Positions 1 to 8,701 of a DNA stretch of 64,000 nt are shown piece after piece (position 1 is the stretch's first letter; each line of letters opens with the position of its first letter). The notes beneath the pieces are model-generated. The model had not been told where the DNA came from, searched no databases, and saw only the letters and a list, made by a program, of their open reading frames with translations. The stretch lies in assembly GCA_017051695.1 (NCBI GenBank), contig JAFIDK010000001.1, forward strand, positions 248,001 through 312,000. Direction: 5' to 3'. The position numbers and the translations under genes were made by a program. This DNA is from Algoriphagus aestuarii (GTDB lineage Bacteria; Bacteroidota; Bacteroidia; Cytophagales; Cyclobacteriaceae).

Positions 1-419
1 TTGTGGACGAACCGACTGCAGGTTTGGATCCATCTGAAAGAAACCGATTCTACAACCTGCTTTCTGAAATCGGTGAAAATACCATCGTGATTCTTTCCAC
101 ACATATCGTAGAGGATGTCAATACCCTTTGCTCCAATATGGCGATTATCTGTAAAGGCGAGGTACTGATGCAAGGAAAACCTAAAGATGGGATTGCAAGC
201 GTCCAAGGAAGAATCTACCAAAAGTCCATTGACAAAGCTGAGCTGGAATCATATCGAACTGAATACAATTTGATTTCTACCAAATTGATAGAAGGAAAAC
301 TCAGTCTCCGAGTAGAAAGTGAAACTGATCCTGGAAATGGTTTCGCACAAGTACCTGCTGATCTGGAAGATGTCTATTTCAGTTACATTTCAAAGAAAGT
401 AGATCCCATTACTATCTAA
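1..419 (+). CDS. ABC transporter ATP-binding protein (3' part only)
   Basis: C-terminal part of an ABC ATPase cut off by the window start. The first visible residues are the Walker B/D-loop VDEPTAGLDP, followed by the switch-region STHIVEDV, and then a C-terminal extension of about 85 residues typical of drug/sodium-exporter type ATPases. The P-loop and signature motif must lie upstream. The reading frame is open to the window edge, so the GTG at position 3 is a codon inside the gene and not a start. The gene ends 9 bp before the permease/peptidase fusion, so the two are probably co-transcribed and form one exporter; its substrate cannot be told. Confidence 0.9.
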   Translation, partial: VDEPTAGLDPSERNRFYNLLSEIGENTIVILSTHIVEDVNTLCSNMAIICKGEVLMQGKPKDGIASVQGRIYQKSIDKAELESYRTEYNLISTKLIEGKLSLRVESETDPGNGFAQVPADLEDVYFSYISKKVDPITI

Positions 420-428
420 AGAGCAGAT

Positions 429-3400
429 ATGTTTTTGGACATTTTCATTTTTGAATTGAGATACCGGTTTAGTCGTCCGGCCACTTATATCTACTTTGGA
501 CTATTGCTTATCGTAGCAATGCTGCTTATTGGTTTCGGAAATACTCCAGCTTCCGAAAAAGTGTTTCACAACGCACCAATTGTGATCGCTAACCTCCAAC
601 TGTTGATCTCTTTATTTGGGATTCTCCTCGCTTCTGCAGTGATGGGAGTACCTCTATACAGGGATTTGGAACATAAAACTGGAACTTTCCTCTTCAGTTA
701 CCCCATTTCCAAATTCGCCTATTTTATGGGAAGGTTTTGGGGTTCTTTCGTTACGCTTCTTTTCATTTCTTTCGGAAGTATTATTGGGATTTATATCGGT
801 AGTCTCCTTGGCCCTACTTTTGGCACAGACGCGCTTCGATACGGCCCAAACCATTTGATGAATTACCTGCAGCCTTGGTTGACACTCACCTTGCCTAATT
901 TATGGTTTGCGGCAACTTTGTTTTTTGCATTGATCGTCTTTACCCGAAACATCAAATCCATATATTCAGGAGGCATCGTTGTCTTTATAGCTTATTTGCT
1001 TGCAAATTTTCTGGCCAATGACATCGAAAACAAGGACTTGGTACAGCTACTGGACCCTTTTGGCCTGAATACTTTCGAATACCAAACGCGGTATTTGACT
1101 CCCTTTGAGCAAAACAATTTCATTCTTCCCCTGACAGGGAACCTGCTAGGAAACAGATTGCTTTGGTCTGGAATAGGACTGGTATTTTTCCTCGCTGCCT
1201 ATTTTCGTTTCAGTTTTGCCTATTTCTTCCGAACTGATCAAAAAAAGTCCAAAAAAGCGAAGGAAGCTGAATTTGCCCCAAGTCTTACTGGCATCATCGC
1301 AAAAGCAAATTTTGCAGGGAATTACCAGTGGAGCAGTTTTAAAACACTGACCAAAATCGAGGTCCAAAACATTGTGAAAGACGTGTATTTCCGGTCCATT
1401 TTATTGGGTGGAATGGTCTTTTTGATATTGGATTTTTGGATAGGAAACACGCTTTATTCTGTCCCAAATTTCCCCTCCACTTCATTTTTGATGGAGTACA
1501 AAACGTTTGATTACAACATCTTCGTCTTCATCATTCTGGTTTTCTTCACTGGAGAAGCCCTACATCGAGACAAAGCATCCGGCTATTCAGTCATCAATGA
1601 CACCTTTCCGGTAAAAGACGGGACTGTGATTGCCTCAAAATTTTTCGGAATGGCTTTTATTTGTCTTATTTTGACTACCCTACCCATCCTAGTAGGAATC
1701 ATCATTCAGACTTTAAAAGGGTATTTCCAATATGATTTAACCGTCTACTTGGTAGACAGTTACTTGATTTCTCTGCCAGATTACCTACAAATGGTCATGC
1801 TGGTTTTTGCTGTTCATCTTTTTGTCAACAACAAATTTGCAGGCCATGCCGCCGCAATTGGAATCTGGGTATTGATAATAGTGATGAGGGATTTTGCAGG
1901 ATATAATTTCAATCTTTTCTTCTTCTCCTATAAGCCGGGATACCGATGGAGTGACATGAACGGACTGGGACATTTTGGGGAACCTTTGTTTTGGTTCAAC
2001 CTCTATTGGACCGCAATTGGCCTGTTCCTGATTCTATTCTTTAGCATTTTTTACAGTCGGGGCACAGATAATTCTGTACTCAGCAGGTTCAAAACCGCAA
2101 AAAAGAAGATTGGAAAGAAAACGGCTTTGGCATCTTATACATTCTTGCTGATAGGATTTGCCTGTGCCGGTTTCATTTATCATACAGTGGTGTATGAAAA
2201 CAACTATTCCACATCAGATGAAACAGAGTTGAGGCAGGTCAACTACGAAAAGACACTCAAGCGGTATGAGTTTATTGCTCAGCCCAAAGTCACAAAGGTA
2301 AATTTAAGAGCGGATTTATTTCCGAATGAAAGAGATGCCTACTTTGAAGCCGATGTCCAAATGGTCAATAAGACCAACGAACCAATCGATTCAGTCCATT
2401 TCAATAGTTCGAGTTTAACGGATTTTGAAATTTTATATCAAGGATCAGAGCTTCCTTACCGATATCCATTGGAAAATGAACCTTATAAATTTCAGATTTT
2501 TGGCAAAAAACCAGATAAAGCATGGTATAGAATCACTGCATTGCCACAAACTTTGATGCCCGGTGACACCATCGAATTGGTCATCAAAAGCACTATCATC
2601 CATCAAGGATTCCCTAATTCCGGATTTGGTCGGGAATTGGTCTACAATGGAAGTTTTGTAGCTGGAGGATTACCGGAGATCGGGTATTCATCAGGAAATG
2701 AAATCAATAGTGATGAAAAGCGGAGGGAACATGAGCTTCCGGAAAAACCGGATGATCTCCCTCCACATGACGATCCGTATGGAATGAATACGCTTTTATT
2801 CTCTGACGAAGCGGATTTAATCCAGTTTGAAGCAACGGTCAGCACCATCCCAAGTCAGATTGCTATTGCACCCGGTTACCTGCAAAAAGAATGGACGGAA
2901 GGTGATCGTCGCTATTTCCACTACATTCAAGACACGCCAATCCAGTCGTTTTTCTCTGTACTTTCGGCGGAATATGAAGTCCTAAGAGACAAAACCAAAT
3001 TACCGAGTGGCCAGGAAATAGACATCGAAATCTATTATCAAAAAGGCCACGAATATAATCTGGATCGATTTGTACAATCTTATAAAGACGGGCTGACTTA
3101 CTTCTCGGAAACCTATGGACCATTTCAGTTCAGACAAATGAGGATTTTGGAATTTCCTCGCTATGCAGGTTTTGCACAGTCTTTTCCTAATACAGTTCCT
3201 TTTGCCGAAAGCTTCGGTTGGGTAGCGGACTTTTCAGACCCAAACAGCTTTGATTATGTCTATTATGTCACCGCCCATGAGCTTGCACATCAATGGTGGG
3301 GGCATCAGATCACCCCTAATTATACCAGAGGAGCAAATTTAACTTCGGAAGCATTGGCAGAGTTTTCGGCTTTGATACTTTCCGAAAGGAGATATGGAAA

Positions 3401-4073
3401 AGAGAATATGAAACGATTCCTAAAGGATGAACTTGACGATTATCTGAGGGGAAGATCCAATGAAAGCAAAAAAGAGAATGTTTTCATCAACTGTAACCGA
3501 GCCTACCAATGGTATAATAAAGGAAGCTTGATCCTATATGGCCTGAGAGATTTGATAGGCGAGCAAGCCATTGACAGTGCTTTATACAATTTCAACGCGG
3601 AATTTGGCTTAAGGACAGCCCCTCCTTTTCCCGGAAGTTCGGATTTATACAGACATCTGGATGCATTTACACCAGACAGCTTAAAGTATTATTTGGATGA
3701 CACTTGGAATAAAATCACGCTCTATGACAACAAGGCTGAGGAAGTTACTGCAACCAAAGTAGCCGATGGTGAATATGATGTCACTCTTAAATTACATTCA
3801 CAAAAACTCTACGCGACCTCTGCCGGTGAAGAGTCCAATGCGGATTATGATGGCGACTATGTAGATGTAGGGATTTTTGCAGCAGATGATCAAGATGAAA
3901 ATGGAAAAGACAGAGTAAATCCATTATTTGTACAAAAGTACAAGCTCAAACCAGGGGAGACTTCGATTACCATCCGAGTAAAAGGAGAGCCTGCAAAAGC
4001 CGGCATCGACCCATTCAATAAGCTGATCGATCGAATTCCGGATGACAACACTATTTCGGTGGAAATTCAATAA
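429..4073 (+). CDS. ABC transporter permease fused to M1 family zinc aminopeptidase
   Basis: 1214-residue two-part protein. Roughly residues 1-580 are hydrophobic, with two sets of ABC-2-type permease transmembrane segments. After a last membrane segment near residue 575 comes a long extracytoplasmic part with an M1 peptidase domain. The zinc motif HELAH is at residues 950-954, followed by WWGHQ and then a downstream SEALAE whose Glu974 is the expected third ligand. This fusion of permease and M1 domain is a recurring Bacteroidota architecture. The partner ATPase lies immediately upstream. The classical M1 GXMEN substrate motif is not evident; the corresponding region reads FPRYAGFAQSFPNT. 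The peptidase would face the periplasm; whether it processes the exported substrate is unknown. Confidence 0.9.
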   Translation: MFLDIFIFELRYRFSRPATYIYFGLLLIVAMLLIGFGNTPASEKVFHNAPIVIANLQLLISLFGILLASAVMGVPLYRDLEHKTGTFLFSYPISKFAYFMGRFWGSFVTLLFISFGSIIGIYIGSLLGPTFGTDALRYGPNHLMNYLQPWLTLTLPNLWFAATLFFALIVFTRNIKSIYSGGIVVFIAYLLANFLANDIENKDLVQLLDPFGLNTFEYQTRYLTPFEQNNFILPLTGNLLGNRLLWSGIGLVFFLAAYFRFSFAYFFRTDQKKSKKAKEAEFAPSLTGIIAKANFAGNYQWSSFKTLTKIEVQNIVKDVYFRSILLGGMVFLILDFWIGNTLYSVPNFPSTSFLMEYKTFDYNIFVFIILVFFTGEALHRDKASGYSVINDTFPVKDGTVIASKFFGMAFICLILTTLPILVGIIIQTLKGYFQYDLTVYLVDSYLISLPDYLQMVMLVFAVHLFVNNKFAGHAAAIGIWVLIIVMRDFAGYNFNLFFFSYKPGYRWSDMNGLGHFGEPLFWFNLYWTAIGLFLILFFSIFYSRGTDNSVLSRFKTAKKKIGKKTALASYTFLLIGFACAGFIYHTVVYENNYSTSDETELRQVNYEKTLKRYEFIAQPKVTKVNLRADLFPNERDAYFEADVQMVNKTNEPIDSVHFNSSSLTDFEILYQGSELPYRYPLENEPYKFQIFGKKPDKAWYRITALPQTLMPGDTIELVIKSTIIHQGFPNSGFGRELVYNGSFVAGGLPEIGYSSGNEINSDEKRREHELPEKPDDLPPHDDPYGMNTLLFSDEADLIQFEATVSTIPSQIAIAPGYLQKEWTEGDRRYFHYIQDTPIQSFFSVLSAEYEVLRDKTKLPSGQEIDIEIYYQKGHEYNLDRFVQSYKDGLTYFSETYGPFQFRQMRILEFPRYAGFAQSFPNTVPFAESFGWVADFSDPNSFDYVYYVTAHELAHQWWGHQITPNYTRGANLTSEALAEFSALILSERRYGKENMKRFLKDELDDYLRGRSNESKKENVFINCNRAYQWYNKGSLILYGLRDLIGEQAIDSALYNFNAEFGLRTAPPFPGSSDLYRHLDAFTPDSLKYYLDDTWNKITLYDNKAEEVTATKVADGEYDVTLKLHSQKLYATSAGEESNADYDGDYVDVGIFAADDQDENGKDRVNPLFVQKYKLKPGETSITIRVKGEPAKAGIDPFNKLIDRIPDDNTISVEIQ

Positions 4074-4075
4074 AA

Positions 4076-4104
4076 AAGGGAGCGGTTAGTAAAGCCGCTC
4101 CCTT
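4076..4104. terminator. Bidirectional rho-independent terminator
   Basis: An 8-bp GC-rich stem, GGGAGCGG (4078-4085) pairing with CCGCTCCC (4095-4102), has a 9-nt loop. On the minus strand it is followed by a run of six T (the A-run at 4072-4077). It therefore serves best as terminator of the small minus-strand gene ending at 4126, and also separates it from the convergent ABC/M1 gene. Confidence 0.8.
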
Positions 4105-4125
4105 ATGAATTATATTTTTAGGATA

Positions 4126-4344
4126 TTATTTCTTTGAGTTGTTTTTCAACAAGGCTACTAGTAGCAACACGAATACTGCTGCCCCAACTACCCAAACCCA
4201 AGTCTGTTGATACCAAACCGGTTCGGTTCCGATTTCCACATCGATATTCAATCCTTTATTCTGTGCATAGGTAGCTACACTTGCCGTCATGGCCAAAAGG
4301 AAGAAAAAGAAATTCTGCGTGTACTTATTAAGTAAATTTTTCAT
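4126..4344 (-). CDS. Small envelope protein, signal peptide plus one C-terminal TM helix
   Basis: 72-residue protein of unknown function. An N-terminal hydrophobic stretch ending ATYAQ looks like a Bacteroidota signal peptide (cleavage before N). It is followed by a short acidic segment (DVEIGTEP), a Trp-rich segment (WYQQTWVWVV) entering a strongly hydrophobic helix, and a basic KNNSKK tail that would sit in the cytoplasm. It lies 21 bp downstream of the beta-barrel gene at 4366-4911 and is closed by a strong terminator, so the two are likely one transcript. Similar tiny single-TM proteins occur in Cytophagales, but I know of no assigned role. Confidence 0.7.
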   Translation of the reverse strand: MKNLLNKYTQNFFFFLLAMTASVATYAQNKGLNIDVEIGTEPVWYQQTWVWVVGAAVFVLLLVALLKNNSKK

Positions 4345-4365
4345 GGTTGAAATGGTTTTAGTTAA

Positions 4366-4911
4366 TTATTTAAATCGAATATTATATGTCACAGCCACAC
4401 CGATGCTTTGCACATCGATCGTCGGGTCTGCTCTGAAAATCTGATTATAGTACCCGAAAATGTTCCAATCATAATTATGATAACCCAATTGAGGCCTGAT
4501 ATAGGCACCTCCCTCAGCTGAGTTTACGTCTGTCAGGAAAGTATACCCCACATCTGTTCCTATAAAAAACCCTGAGGGTTGAGGATAATATCTAAACATG
4601 ATACCTAAAGGAATGGCCCCAAACCCATCATTTAACCCATCAAACGCAGGTGCTCCGGATTTTTCGAAGTATTTAGTATACCCTGTTGCAATACCCAATC
4701 CGAAATTGTCTGTACGCATAAACTGGGCAGCGACATCTAGACCTAAAGCAAATGATGAATAAGTTCCTACATCCCCTACAGGTGCTCCAAGGTTGATACC
4801 TAGTTTCAACCAGGAGTTGTCTTCATTGATTTCGTCAAGTTCTCTTACTTGCTGGGCTTGAACAGCCAAACCTGCCAATAACAGGGACAGAGATAAAATT
4901 AGCTTTTTCAT
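4366..4911 (-). CDS. Outer-membrane beta-barrel protein (PorT/OmpW-like size)
   Basis: The chosen ATG at 4911 gives 181 residues beginning MKKLILSLSLLLAGLAVQAQ, a clear signal peptide; the longer reading (start at 4941) only adds ten non-signal residues. The mature part alternates short hydrophobic strands and turns and ends in a hydrophobic strand, VAVTYNIRFK, as expected for a small outer-membrane barrel. No catalytic motif is seen. It is transcribed with the small membrane protein downstream. An AT-rich perfect inverted repeat lies about 85 bp upstream of the start. Substrate or role unknown. Confidence 0.75.
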   Translation of the reverse strand: MKKLILSLSLLLAGLAVQAQQVRELDEINEDNSWLKLGINLGAPVGDVGTYSSFALGLDVAAQFMRTDNFGLGIATGYTKYFEKSGAPAFDGLNDGFGAIPLGIMFRYYPQPSGFFIGTDVGYTFLTDVNSAEGGAYIRPQLGYHNYDWNIFGYYNQIFRADPTIDVQSIGVAVTYNIRFK

Positions 4912-4993
4912 AGTTGGTTTGTTTTTGCCTAAGAAAGCCAAAGCGAATGCCCTAAATGGTTTTCAACCAAACAAACCAAGTTCAATAAATCGC

Positions 4994-5016
4994 AAAATAT
5001 TGATTTTCAATATTTT
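4994..5016. promoter_or_regulatory. AT-rich perfect inverted repeat (candidate operator)
   Basis: AAAATATTGA (4994-5003) and TCAATATTTT (5007-5016) form perfect 10-bp arms around TTT. It sits upstream of the barrel gene on the minus strand and downstream of the AraC gene. A related half, AAAATATTG, recurs near 5068. The position fits a regulator site for the barrel operon. Being AT-rich it could also be chance or a weak terminator for the AraC gene. Confidence 0.3.
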
Positions 5017-5121
5017 ATCTTAATTCTCATTCATGTCTGACCTAGTTAAAAAATGCTTCACTCTCAAAATATTGCAATTTTCAGACCCTAAATCGGGGAA
5101 TTATCACCCCTTAAAAGAATT

Positions 5122-5988
5122 CTAGTTAAGCTTTTTCCAAGATTTGGGAGTCTGCTTGGTAATACTTTTAAAAGTCTTATTGAAATGTGATAAGGTATGA
5201 AAGCCTACCTGGTAGGAGACCTGGGCTATTCCTAAATCTGTTTCCAACAAAAGCTTTTTTGCTTCGGTGATTCTGAGTTCCTGCAGATATTGGGTAAACG
5301 TCTTTCTTGTCCTCAATTTAAAAAATCGACAAAATGCTTCTTTGCTCATAAATGCCTGTTCGGCTACCTCTTCAAGGGATATTGGCCTTTTGCTATTTTC
5401 AAGGATGAAACGCATGACCTGATCCATTCTTTTCCCGTCCCGCTCAGAAAGTGACCTAGAAACCGGAATCCTGTTTAAGGAAATCAAATTTTCAGATTCC
5501 ATATCCAATATAGAAAGCATCTGAATGGCACGTTGGAGTTTTGTCAATGATGATTGTGAGCCAAAATCCAGAAACAATCTAAGAATTTGAGTTTTTGTCT
5601 CCCCTTCAATTTTAAAGCAGCCATTGATCTGCTCGTTTAAATGAATCAATTCCCGAAACTCATCCACTTCTTGAAGAGATTTGTTAAATGCCTGAAAATC
5701 CAAAAAGATGGTATTCCCTGCAATAGATAGATCACTTTCTTCCTCAAAATATTCCGCGTCACTTCTAAATACATGCGGGATACTTTCTCCCAATAAAAAC
5801 ATGTCACCAGCTTGAAACCTTCCCAGATAATCCCCTACCAGGAGCTGCCCTCTACCTTCCATTATCACAGTCAATTGGCATTGGGGATGCTGGTGGAGGT
5901 TATTGTAAAAATGCTTCCCTCTATCCTCCTGATACTGAACAAAGTTCTTACCTGTTTTAGGAATCTGAAATGAAATAACCTTACTCAT
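5122..5988 (-). CDS. AraC family regulator with N-terminal cupin sensor, next to the hydroxyproline genes
   Basis: 288 residues. The N-terminal 150 residues form a cupin-like ligand pocket (HQHPQCQLTVIMEGRG, FQAGDMFLLGESIPHVF). The C-terminal 100 residues carry the double AraC helix-turn-helix (ISLEEVAEQAFMSKEAFCRFF; second helix VSYQVGFHTLSHFNKTFK). It is divergent from the dihydrodipicolinate-synthase-like gene, with 132 bp between starts. That position makes it the probable regulator of the hydroxyproline catabolic operon, with hydroxyproline or a derivative as the inferred effector. The inference rests on position only. Confidence 0.85.
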   Translation of the reverse strand: MSKVISFQIPKTGKNFVQYQEDRGKHFYNNLHQHPQCQLTVIMEGRGQLLVGDYLGRFQAGDMFLLGESIPHVFRSDAEYFEEESDLSIAGNTIFLDFQAFNKSLQEVDEFRELIHLNEQINGCFKIEGETKTQILRLFLDFGSQSSLTKLQRAIQMLSILDMESENLISLNRIPVSRSLSERDGKRMDQVMRFILENSKRPISLEEVAEQAFMSKEAFCRFFKLRTRKTFTQYLQELRITEAKKLLLETDLGIAQVSYQVGFHTLSHFNKTFKSITKQTPKSWKKLN

Positions 5989-6098
5989 ACTGTATTAATG
6001 ATTTTAAATTATCACAATTTTAACATTTTTTCGATTATTATGTCAATATAGAACCATATATTACTAATTCTGAATTCGAAACTTATTTCTAAGCAAGT

Positions 6099-6106
6099 TA
6101 ATTTTG
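6099..6106 (+). promoter_or_regulatory. Possible Bacteroidota -7 element before the hydroxyproline operon
   Basis: TAATTTTG matches the Bacteroidota -7 consensus TAnnTTTG and lies 14 bp before the ATG at 6121. No convincing -33 TTG is visible at the usual distance, and the implied leader would be only a few bases. This is a weak call. Confidence 0.2.
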
Positions 6107-6120
6107 AAATAAAAAACGAT

Positions 6121-7011
6121 ATGAACTGGAAAGGCGTATTCCCTGCGGTAACAACCAAATTCCATGCAGACGGAAGTCTGGATATGGACCTGTTTTTTAA
6201 GAACATTGATTTTCAAATCGAGTCTGGAGTCCATGGAATTATCCTAGGCGGTACTTTAGGTGAAAGCTCTGTTTTGAGTCAGGAAGAAAAAATCACTCTG
6301 ACGAAAGAAACAGTAGACTACGTAGCTGGAAAAGTTCCGGTAATTTTGAATATCGCAGAAGGAGCCACTCAGGAAGCACTTTTTTGGGCAGCTAAAGCCA
6401 AAGAATTAGGAGCCTCAGGTCTTATGATGCTGCCTCCAATGAGGTATGCTGCTGATGCCCGTGAAGTGGTCGAATACTTTAAAACAGTGGCCAACAGCAC
6501 AGATCTCCCAATTATGATTTACAACAATCCTGTAGATTACAAAACTTTGGTGACGATCGATATGTTTGCTGAACTTACAGAATGCTCAAATATCCAGGCC
6601 ATCAAGGAATCTACCCGTGATATCTCGAATGTGACCAGAATGATCAACAGGTTCGGAGACCGCTACCAACTTCTTTGCGGTGTGGACACTTTGGCGTTGG
6701 AAGAATTGCTGATGGGAGCAGTTGGCTGGGTTGCTGGTTTGGTTTGTGCTTTCCCAAAGGAAACCGTCACCATTTTCAACTTGGTCAATGAAGGAAAAAT
6801 TGAAGAGGCCAGAAAAATCTACCGTTGGTTCCTACCACTTTTGGAACTGGATATTCATCCAAAACTAGTTCAATACATCAAACTTGCTGAAGCACATTGC
6901 GGAGTTGGGTCTGAGTATGTGCGTGCTCCAAGATTGACCTTGATCGGAGAAGAAAGAGAAAGAATTGAGAAAATCATCAAAACCGGAATTGCCAATAGAC
7001 CAAAATTATAA
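6121..7011 (+). CDS. Dihydrodipicolinate synthase family protein, probable 1-pyrroline-4-hydroxy-2-carboxylate deaminase
   Basis: 296 residues, the normal length of the DapA/NAL aldolase superfamily (TIM barrel). Visible are the GGTLGES phosphate/carboxylate-binding loop, Tyr134 in IYNNP, and the Schiff-base Lys162 in AIKES. In this family, members encoded next to a hydroxyproline epimerase deaminate cis-1-pyrroline-4-hydroxy-2-carboxylate to 2-oxoglutarate semialdehyde. The following genes supply exactly that epimerase, the D-hydroxyproline oxidase and the semialdehyde dehydrogenase. This context favours the deaminase over lysine biosynthesis. First gene of the operon-like run 6121-11035. 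Confidence 0.85.
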   Translation: MNWKGVFPAVTTKFHADGSLDMDLFFKNIDFQIESGVHGIILGGTLGESSVLSQEEKITLTKETVDYVAGKVPVILNIAEGATQEALFWAAKAKELGASGLMMLPPMRYAADAREVVEYFKTVANSTDLPIMIYNNPVDYKTLVTIDMFAELTECSNIQAIKESTRDISNVTRMINRFGDRYQLLCGVDTLALEELLMGAVGWVAGLVCAFPKETVTIFNLVNEGKIEEARKIYRWFLPLLELDIHPKLVQYIKLAEAHCGVGSEYVRAPRLTLIGEERERIEKIIKTGIANRPKL

Positions 7012-7119
7012 TTGGAATGGTAATCCTACGCTGAAATGTCAGGGCTAAGAAACAAAAATTGTATCTTAAGCTCTGGCTTTCAAATAGCCTGAATTTTCTC
7101 ATCTATTACAACCCATTTT

Positions 7120-8574
7120 ATGAATCTCGACACGATATTTTCAGCAGCCCAAGAAGCATTTCTTTCCTATAAAACCATTTCAGCTGGCCAAAAGGCTGAT
7201 TTCTTAGAAAAGATCGCAGAAATCCTAGAAGAAAACAGAAGCGCCATAGTCCTGATGGCTGTAAGAGAATCCAATTTGCCCGAAGGCAGAATCAACGGGG
7301 AACTCGGCAGAACGACAGGCCAAATCAAACTTTTTGCTTCGCAGGTTCGAAATGGAAGTTGGGTAGAAGCGACTATTGATCCTGCAGATCCCGGCCGTAC
7401 TCCCCTTCCAAAAGCCGACATCAGAAGGATGTTGATTCCGATCGGACCTGTTGTGGTTTTCGGAGCCAGTAATTTCCCATTGGCATTTTCTACCGCTGGT
7501 GGTGATACGATATCTGCATTGGCAGCAGGGTGTCCTGTGATCTATAAAGGACATCCTGCTCATCCTGACACTTCAAAATTTGTCGGAGAGTGCATTTCAC
7601 AGGCAGCAGCCAAATCCGGTATTGCAGCAGGAGTTTTTACACATGTAGAAGGCGGAGTGAAAATGGGTCAGGACCTTGTCAAGCATCCTTTGGCAAAAGC
7701 AGTGGCCTTTACAGGTTCCTTTGGAGCTGGAAAGTCCCTATTCAATATTGCCAGTGACCGAAAAGAACCGATCCCTGTCTATGCCGAAATGGGTTCTGTC
7801 AACCCGGTTTTTGCATTTCCACAACGTTTGGGCAACGAATTAGTCCCATTGGCGCAGAGCTATGTAAGCTCACTGACATTGGGTTCTGGACAATTTTGTA
7901 CCAACCCGGGATTGATTTTCGTACCTAGAGCTTTGGCATCCAATTTTGAAAATGCAGTTTCTGAGGCATTACAAACTGCCCCTTCTAGCCCTATGCTTCA
8001 TGAAGGAATTGCCGATTCTTATTACAAGGCTTTGGATAATCTACAGACGAGACCAGAATTGAAATGGGTGAAAGTCCCTGATGCGAAGCATTTGATCAAC
8101 GTCAGCCCAGCTTTGGCCGAAATCAAAGCTTCAGACTGGATTTCGGATGATTTATTCCAAGAGGAGGTATTCGGTTCATTCGCGCTGATGGTGGTATATG
8201 AAACTGAAAGTGAACTGATCGAAGTGGCCAAAAAACTACATGGACAGCTGACCATTACTTTATGGGGTGACAATGCTGAACTCAATAATCAAAAAGACCT
8301 GATCAGCCTTTTGGAAGAGAAATGTGGAAGATTACTCTTCACAGGTGTACCTACAGGAGTGGAAGTAGGCTACGCGATGCAGCATGGAGGACCTTACCCA
8401 TCTACTACTGATGCTAGAAGTACTTCAGTGGGAGCACATGCTATCAAACGCTTTGCAAGGCCGATCGCTTTTCAGGACATGCCTTCTGATTTACTTCCTG
8501 ATGCTTTGAAAGACGAGAATCCATTAGGTATTGTACGACAGGTTAACGGGAAATTTACAATAGAGAAAATTTGA
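7120..8574 (+). CDS. 2-oxoglutarate semialdehyde (2,5-dioxovalerate) dehydrogenase, ALDH family
   Basis: 484-residue aldehyde dehydrogenase. The catalytic Cys260 lies in SGQFCTNPG and the general-base Glu223 in YAEMGSVNPVF; the latter is the variant seen in ketoglutarate-semialdehyde dehydrogenases. The cofactor region FGASNFPLAFS is also present. It would oxidise 2-oxoglutarate semialdehyde to 2-oxoglutarate with NAD(P)+, the last step of hydroxyproline degradation. The same reaction also ends some pentose and glucarate pathways, but the neighbours decide for hydroxyproline. It is 108 bp downstream of the deaminase gene on the same strand. Confidence 0.9.
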   Translation: MNLDTIFSAAQEAFLSYKTISAGQKADFLEKIAEILEENRSAIVLMAVRESNLPEGRINGELGRTTGQIKLFASQVRNGSWVEATIDPADPGRTPLPKADIRRMLIPIGPVVVFGASNFPLAFSTAGGDTISALAAGCPVIYKGHPAHPDTSKFVGECISQAAAKSGIAAGVFTHVEGGVKMGQDLVKHPLAKAVAFTGSFGAGKSLFNIASDRKEPIPVYAEMGSVNPVFAFPQRLGNELVPLAQSYVSSLTLGSGQFCTNPGLIFVPRALASNFENAVSEALQTAPSSPMLHEGIADSYYKALDNLQTRPELKWVKVPDAKHLINVSPALAEIKASDWISDDLFQEEVFGSFALMVVYETESELIEVAKKLHGQLTITLWGDNAELNNQKDLISLLEEKCGRLLFTGVPTGVEVGYAMQHGGPYPSTTDARSTSVGAHAIKRFARPIAFQDMPSDLLPDALKDENPLGIVRQVNGKFTIEKI

Positions 8575-8701
8575 CTTACGAAAAACGATTGACGAGCTTT
8601 TGAGGGACTTCAATCCTTAATGAAAAAACTCACTCTCAATCATAAAACTACTTACCAGCTTTAACAGCACTAGCCCAAATTTTCCAATCTTAAATTAGTT
8701 C

